In this document: one piece after another, positions 58,330-64,000 of the stretch
Numbering within the stretch: the stretch's first letter is position 1
Layout: each line of letters starts with the position of its first letter
Assembly (NCBI RefSeq): GCF_907164915.1
Contig: NC_061862.1
Coordinates: 136,453,520 to 136,517,519, forward strand
Direction: 5' to 3'
DNA: 64,000 nucleotides
From: Impatiens glandulifera
Taxonomy: Eukaryota; Streptophyta; Magnoliopsida; Ericales; Balsaminaceae
Notes under the pieces: generated by a model
The model's database searches: none
What the model saw: only the letters and a program-made list of their open reading frames with translations
Told to the model about the DNA's origin: nothing
Made by a program: the position numbers and the translations under genes

Positions 58330-60080
58330 TAAACTAAGCCGTTTTTAATTTCTAATGTCAAACCGATGTAAAATTAGTAAAGCTTTTTTAAGTTTGTATT
58401 TATAGATGGAGATAAATACTCGTCAAATTTTCAAATATTATTCAGTAGGTAGAAGATACGATACTTTGTGAGCTGAAATTTTCAAAATTAAAGATTGGCT
58501 CCATCTCACAAATTTAAGAATTTATTGCACCGACATTGTCACGAGTACATTAGGGCATTATCATTCCAGAGACATATATATCCCATTGCTGTAATTCTTA
58601 ATATTTTCGTAAAAATGGCATTGAAGGTTCTAAATTTGGACTTTAATCTGAAAATTTATATTGTATACGAGATTACCGAAGAATTTGGAATAAACAATTT
58701 CGTAATGAAACTTGAAGCTTGAGAATTTTCCGAATATGATTACAATGTTCGGAAAATTCTTAAATTAAGTGAAGTCTCGTTATAGAATCTCCCTTCCAAA
58801 TTTTTCTGTAAGTCCGTATACAATATAGGTTTTTGGATACAAAGCCCAAAATTTAGAACATTCAATACCATTTATACTTAATATTAAGAAATTCATCCTT
58901 AGAATCTCGATCTTGGATTGTCAATGCCCTAATGAATTCGTCACAATGACGGGAAATAAGTTCTCAAAGTTGTGAGATAGATGTCAATCTTTATGGTCGA
59001 GCATTACAGACCACTAGTTATCATATCTTCCACCGTCTGAATAACCTTTGAAAAAATGGCGAGTATTTATCTCCACCTATAAATAATATCAAAAAAAATA
59101 TTTAAAAATTATGCACATATTGTACATCAATTTGACATTAGAACTGACAAACAACTTAGTTAATAGACCAATCTTGCAATGAGCCACACTCAATAGTCAT
59201 TACTTCACACATATCTATGGGAAAGGGAATCATCGTCCCTCGTACCCGTTAAAAAAGGTCTCTACATAAACATTTTCTCATTTTTGTACATAAGATGTTT
59301 AGATTTTATTTTATAAGTTATTCCAAGTTTTAACATTCATCTAAAGTTTGAAAGTTCTCATCCTATCATGCATATAATTTTAAACCATTATATCCCTAAC
59401 ATGTTTCTAGTTACACAATCATGAATGATATAGGGTAAAATACTGTAGATGTATATAAAGTATAGCAAAGTCCTTTGTACCCGTTAAAAAGGTCTTTACA
59501 TAAACCTTTTCACATTTTTGTACATAAGATGTTTAGATTTTATTTTATAAGTTATTCTAAGTTTTAACATTCATCTAAAGTTTGAAGGTTCTCATCCCCT
59601 ATTATGCAGATAATTTTAAACCATTATATCCCTAACATGTTTCTAGTTACACAATCATGAATGATAGCAAAATAAAATTCCCAAAGAATACATGAAATTC
59701 CAAAGTCTAAAATCATTTTTTAATCGCATAATTAGGGAATACATTCAAATATTTTCACAATTTTCCTGTATTTTTTTATAACATCCAATAGTCTCATTTA
59801 GGTTTTGAATTTGTGCAAAGTTTGTGAATAAAACTTGTATTGGAATCAATTTTTGAGTTATGATGGTTCACAATCAATCTTTAAGTAAAAATTCATTATC
59901 TTCAATATTTTCAGCTTAAAAAATTTAATGTGTGAACCTAAGACTAGAGGCCCTATTAAGTTCGAATTTGGCACAAATATATTAAGCAACTTTGTTGATC
60001 AATGAGTCATTTCTAAAATTTCAGAATCTGTCTTACTTAAATTTTAGCAAAAATGACTTAATTTTAAATAATAGACTATT
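58330..60080. mobile_element. Palindromic JMJ-derived element (locus 6)
   Basis: Left arm, about 58330-58712: intron 6 end and exon 7 in sense (MEINTRQIFKYYS at 58408, then a second frame FKNLLHRHCHEYIRAL .. YEITEEFGINNFVMKL). The centre is near 58740, flanked by GAATTTTCCGAA and TTCGGAAAATTC. Right arm, about 58765-59200: the same sequence in antisense. Repeat B follows and is itself duplicated about 236 bp apart (59232-59430 and 59471-59660: GTACATAAGATGTTTAGATT), then the tail at 59930-60030. The arm-centre junction after ATGAAACTT is the same as in locus 4. Confidence 0.75.
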
Positions 60081-60323
60081 ATTAAACTTCAATTTTAAAT
60101 ATAAAATTATATTTTAACAATTCATTCTAAAAAAGTTTAAATAACTTATTTATTTATTAAATAAAAATTGCTTTTGATAAATATCCATAAAAAACAAACA
60201 AGTTCAACTTTTTTATACCCCAATATCCATGAGGATTTTCCAAATTATTTATACCCCAATATCAATGAGGATTTTCCAAATTAATAGATTTTCCAAATTT
60301 TAGGAAAGAATTTAGGGCTCATT

Positions 60324-60414
<91 letters not shown>

Positions 60415-62099
60415 ATATATATATATATATATATAATGCTACTTAAAGTCAATAACTACCATAATAATCCACTCGTGGTATTTTCTCTTTTGTATTATTT
60501 CTTTCTTAATTAAATTTTAGATTTTAAAAATTATAAATATATTTTATCTTACATTTTTTTCTTTTTTCCTTTATTAAGTATATATATTCTCACTCATCAT
60601 AATATATATATTTTTTTTATTAATAATTTATATAATATATATATATATTAAAAAAAAATTCACTTATACTCATGTATTTGTACAACTAGTTCACTTAAAT
60701 CTATGTGCTAATAAAATGTTATTTAAACATTCTATCAAAAATTAGCTCATTTAAACCTTTTTTAATAAATAATAGTTAATTTTTTTTTATATTTATTAAT
60801 TAAATATTAATATATTTTCTCTCTCATTCTTTTTCATTAATAATTGAATTATTTATTTTTATTTTTTATATAATTTTATTATTATTTCTATATGAGTATT
60901 TATTATTAATTATTTTAATTTTATTATATATATATATATATATATATACTTTAAGTTTTTTCTTTTTTATATTTTTTTTTCTTATATTAAAATTGATTTG
61001 GTCTCAATAGTTAATATGACAATAGCTTATCCTTTCAACAATAAAAATTCTTCAAAACAAAAATAAATTAATTAATAATCAAGAGTTGAATAATAATAGC
61101 AATTCATTAATCAAATAACAAAAAAGTAATAATTAAATATTACACAAAACAATGTTCTTACTATAAGTCATGAATTAAAAATTAAATAAAAATTATTAAT
61201 TTTATTTTTGTTCATACTAAAATAAATAAGAAAGAAATTCTTAAAAAAAAATATTACAGTAAATATAAAATTCATAAATAAGTTGTTAATTTAAAAAAGA
61301 AATGAGAATATAAGAATTATGAGAAATAAAAACTGATAAAAAAAGGAAAATGAAATAAAAAGGAGAAACTAATATAAAAAAAATAAAAATTTAAGAATAA
61401 AATAAATTTAACTTGTTTAATTAATAAAAAAGAAGAAGAGAAAAAATATATTAATATTTAATTAATAAATATATGAATTAAAATATAAAAATTAATTATA
61501 GTATACTTAAAGAGGCAAGTCAATTTAATTTTTGTTTAAATAACCTTTTATTAATATATACGTCTAAATATTAGACTAGTTGTGCAAATACATAGCTCTA
61601 AGTGAGTTTTTTTCCTATATTAAATATAATTATTTTATATATATATTATATTATTTTTTATTATTAATTTTATATAAATACATTTTATCTTTTATTATAA
61701 TTTTTTCTCTCATATATATATATTAAATGAAGTTACATTATATATATTATATTATTTTTTATCATTAATTTTATATAAATACATTTTATATTTTATTATA
61801 ATTTTTCCTCTCATTATATATATACTATTTTTTTATTAACATATATTTATCATCCGTATTCAAAGAATTGCAACATTTTTTTGATTAATATAAAAATTAA
61901 CAAAATGGTAATAAATATTAAATACAAAATATTTATACATACACAAAATAATAAATTATTTTAACAATCTTAAGTCGTCTAGTGGTTAAAGTGTTCACAT
62001 TTCATATTTGAGATTATAGTTCAAATCTCAAACATGCAAATTTAGATTTTCAAGAATGCATTATTGACTATAATATATAGTGACACAACTTTTAAACAA
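60081..62099. other. Extremely AT-rich intergenic DNA
   Basis: No gene seen. TA microsatellites lie at 60326-60436 (imperfect, partly palindromic) and 60925-60948. A direct repeat of about 110 bp is present around 61620-61700 and 61730-61815 (TTATATTATTTTTTATTATT versus TTATATTATTTTTTATCATT, then TATAAATACATTTTAT). At 61978-62032 a tRNA-like stretch (CGTCTAGTGGTTAAAGTG, then GATTATAGTTCAAATCTC) has A-box and B-box-like motifs but does not fold as a full tRNA by eye; it is more likely part of a SINE-type repeat. Confidence 0.5.
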
Positions 62100-62109
62100 A
62101 GGATACGAG

Positions 62110-63480
62110 GCATCTGAAAGTATGAGGTCGGAATTAGTGGTTGGTTTTACGAACATTTGAAATTGTGAGTTCACGATATGAAGGTCGGATGGTGGGTGAT
62201 TTGTCGAGTGTGAGATCAGAATTATTGTTTGGTTTGACGAGTATTTGAAAGGTGAGGTTACGAGATGGAGGTCAGATGGTGGCTGGTTTGTCGAGTGTGA
62301 GGTCGAAATTAGTTGTTGGTTTGACGAGCATTTGAATGTGTGAGGTCACAAGAAGGAGGTCGGGTGGTGGGTGGTTTGTCGAGTGTGATGGTCATAATTA
62401 TTCTTTGGTTTGACGAGAATTTAAAAGTGTGAGGTCAAGAGATGGAGGTCGAGTGTTGGGTGGTTTGTCGAGTGTGAGGCCAGAATTAGTTGTTAGTTTG
62501 ACGAGCATTTGAAAGTGTGAGGTCACGAGATGGAAGTCGGGTGGTGGGTGGTTTGTCGAGGGTGAGGTCGGAATTATTGTTTGGTTTGACGAGCATTTGA
62601 AAGTGTGAGGTCACAAAATAGAGGTCGGGTGGTGGGTCGTTTGTCGAGTATGAGGTCAGAATTAGTTGTTGGTTTGACGAACATTTGAAAGTGTGAGGTC
62701 ATGAGATGAAGGTCGGATGGTGGGTCGTTTGTCGAGTGTGAGGTCGGAATTAGTGGTTGGTTTGGCGAGAATTTGAAAGTGTGAGGTCACGAGATGGAGG
62801 TCGGGTGGTGGGTGGTTTGTCTAATGTGAGGTCGAAATTAGTGGTTGGTTTAGCGAATATTTGAAAGTGTGAGGTCGCGAGATGGAGGTCGGGTGGTGGG
62901 TGGTTTGTTGAGTGTGAGATCGGAATTAGTTTTTGGTTTGACGAGCATTTGAAAGTGAGGTCACAATATAAAGGCCGGGTGGTGGGTGGTTTGTCGAGTG
63001 TGAGGTCGGAATTATTGTTTGGTTTGACGAACATTTGAAAATGTGAGGTCATGAGATGGAGGTCGGGTGGTGGGTGGTTTGTTGAGTGTGAGTCCGAAAT
63101 TAGTTATTGGTTTGACGAGCATTTGAAAGTGTGAGGTTTTGAGATAGAGGTCGGGTGATGGGTGGTTTGTCGAGTGTGAGGTCAAAATTAGTGGTTGATT
63201 TGACAAACATTTGAAAGTGTGAGGTCACGAGATGGAGGTAGAGTGGTTGGTGGTTTGTCGAGTGTGAGGTCGAAATTAGTGTTTGATTTGGAAAGAATTT
63301 AAAAGTGTGAGGTTACGAGATGGAGGTCAGGTGGTGGGTGATTTGTCGAGTGTGCGGTCGGAATTAGTGGTTAGATTGACGAGATTTGAAAGTGAGAGGT
63401 CACGAGATGGAGGTCGGGTGGTGGGTAGTTTGTCGAGTGTGATGGATTGGTGGTTGAGTTTGACGAGAGATAAGAATTGT
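62110..63480. repeat. Minisatellite, about 15 units of roughly 90 bp
   Basis: The unit contains GGTCACGAGATGGAGGTCGG, GTGGTGGGTGGTTTGTCGAG, TGTGAGGTCGGAATTAGTGG and TTGGTTTGACGAGCATTTGA. Unit spacing (for example GTTTGTCGAG at about 62285, 62374, 62462, 62551, 62640) is 88-91 bp. Minus-strand open frames (63052-62750, 63206-63012 and 63542-63327) are only translations of the repeat (LTLDKPPTTRPPSRDLT and similar) and change frame with indels, so they are not called as genes. Confidence 0.9.
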
Positions 63481-64000
63481 GTCATCAATTGAGGTCGACT
63501 AAATTTGGTAGGTGGTTCCCTGAGGAGATAAAAAAAAGTCATATAAAAAGGCGTGAATCACAAGATGATAATCAATTGAGGGGTTAAGTGGGGTGCCGAT
63601 GGAATAATATTAACATTAAGTTTAAAATTAAACTATTTTTTTTTTAAACTAAAACTAATTTTAAATTAATTAAATTTGAATAATATTAATTTTTTTTAAA
63701 ATATTTATAAATAAATAATATTATAAATATATTTTTATCCATTTTCAGGCTAGTTATATTAATTTTGCATAATCTACCAACAAATTACAATTAAACATAT
63801 TTAAAATTATATATTAATAAAAAAATATAAAAATTAATATATTCATATAATTTATTTTAAAATATATTATTTTTTAATTTAAATAATTTATAAATATATA
63901 AAATTAAGTTAATAAGTATATATATATATATTTAAATATATAATATTATAAATATATATATTTAAATATATAATATTATAAATATATATATTTAAATATA
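63481..64000. other. AT-rich intergenic DNA
   Basis: No gene seen. The window ends in a 35 bp near-perfect tandem repeat (about 63908-64000) built on TATATATATTTAAATATATA and ATATTATAAA. Confidence 0.7.

Noticed and set aside
62750..63542. Minus-strand ORFs of 64-100 aa with repeated DKPPTTRPP-like peptides
   Set aside because: They are translations of the 90 bp minisatellite, shift frame between units and lack start context or homologues.

Overview
This 64 kb window is nuclear DNA of a flowering plant, most likely a eudicot. The evidence is multi-exon genes with GT..AG introns, land-plant gene families (a germin-like protein, a VAMP727-type SNARE with its acidic insert, a plant Yip1-family protein, JMJ25-type demethylases), very AT-rich intergenic DNA, and many Copia, Gypsy, LINE, hAT and Tourist-MITE remnants. 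An extra ORF in a SIRE-like Copia element reminds me of ORFs common in Lamiales assemblies; that is memory only and weak evidence.

Layout. 1-2669: LINE remnant with a hAT element inside it. 3340-5640: dispersed repeat A, then a truncated Copia element on the minus strand. 6870-15530: a gene-rich island with a Yip1-family gene (+), a germin-like gene (-) and a three-exon A-type Fe-S carrier gene (-) with a 4 kb first intron. 15787-21200: fragments of a JmjC demethylase gene, a large inverted CACGTTT-rich array and dispersed repeats. 22825-26905: an intact ten-exon KDM3/JMJ25-like gene (+) of 745 aa. 27280-28560: an internally deleted Copia element. 30583-34880: a VAMP727-type gene (-). 34900-44025: LTR-derived DNA and a SIRE-like Copia element with an additional ORF in the env position and palindromic minisatellites in its LTR. 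45175-46700: a palindromic JMJ-derived element. 47409-50646: a young non-autonomous Gypsy element with identical 465 bp LTRs and one open gag-protease reading frame. 52325-56363: a second intact JMJ gene (-, 746 aa), a near-identical inverted copy of the first. 56430-60080: a duplicated tRNA-like segment, repeat A and a second palindromic JMJ element. 62100-63480: a 90 bp minisatellite.

The five non-transposon gene loci are housekeeping or defence functions (early secretory membrane traffic, apoplastic cupin, mitochondrial Fe-S assembly, late-endosome SNARE, histone H3K9 demethylation) and do not form a pathway. What stands out is the JMJ family: two intact genes facing opposite directions about 26 kb apart, plus at least four derived loci. 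Two of the derived loci are foldback palindromes that carry exon 7 in sense and antisense and break at the same point, just before the catalytic HxD motif. Since JMJ25/IBM1-type enzymes protect genes from heterochromatic silencing, such hairpins could feed small RNAs back on the family. This is the most interesting hypothesis here and it is untested.

All exon borders were placed by eye from splice consensus and frame continuity. No alignment or database search was run.
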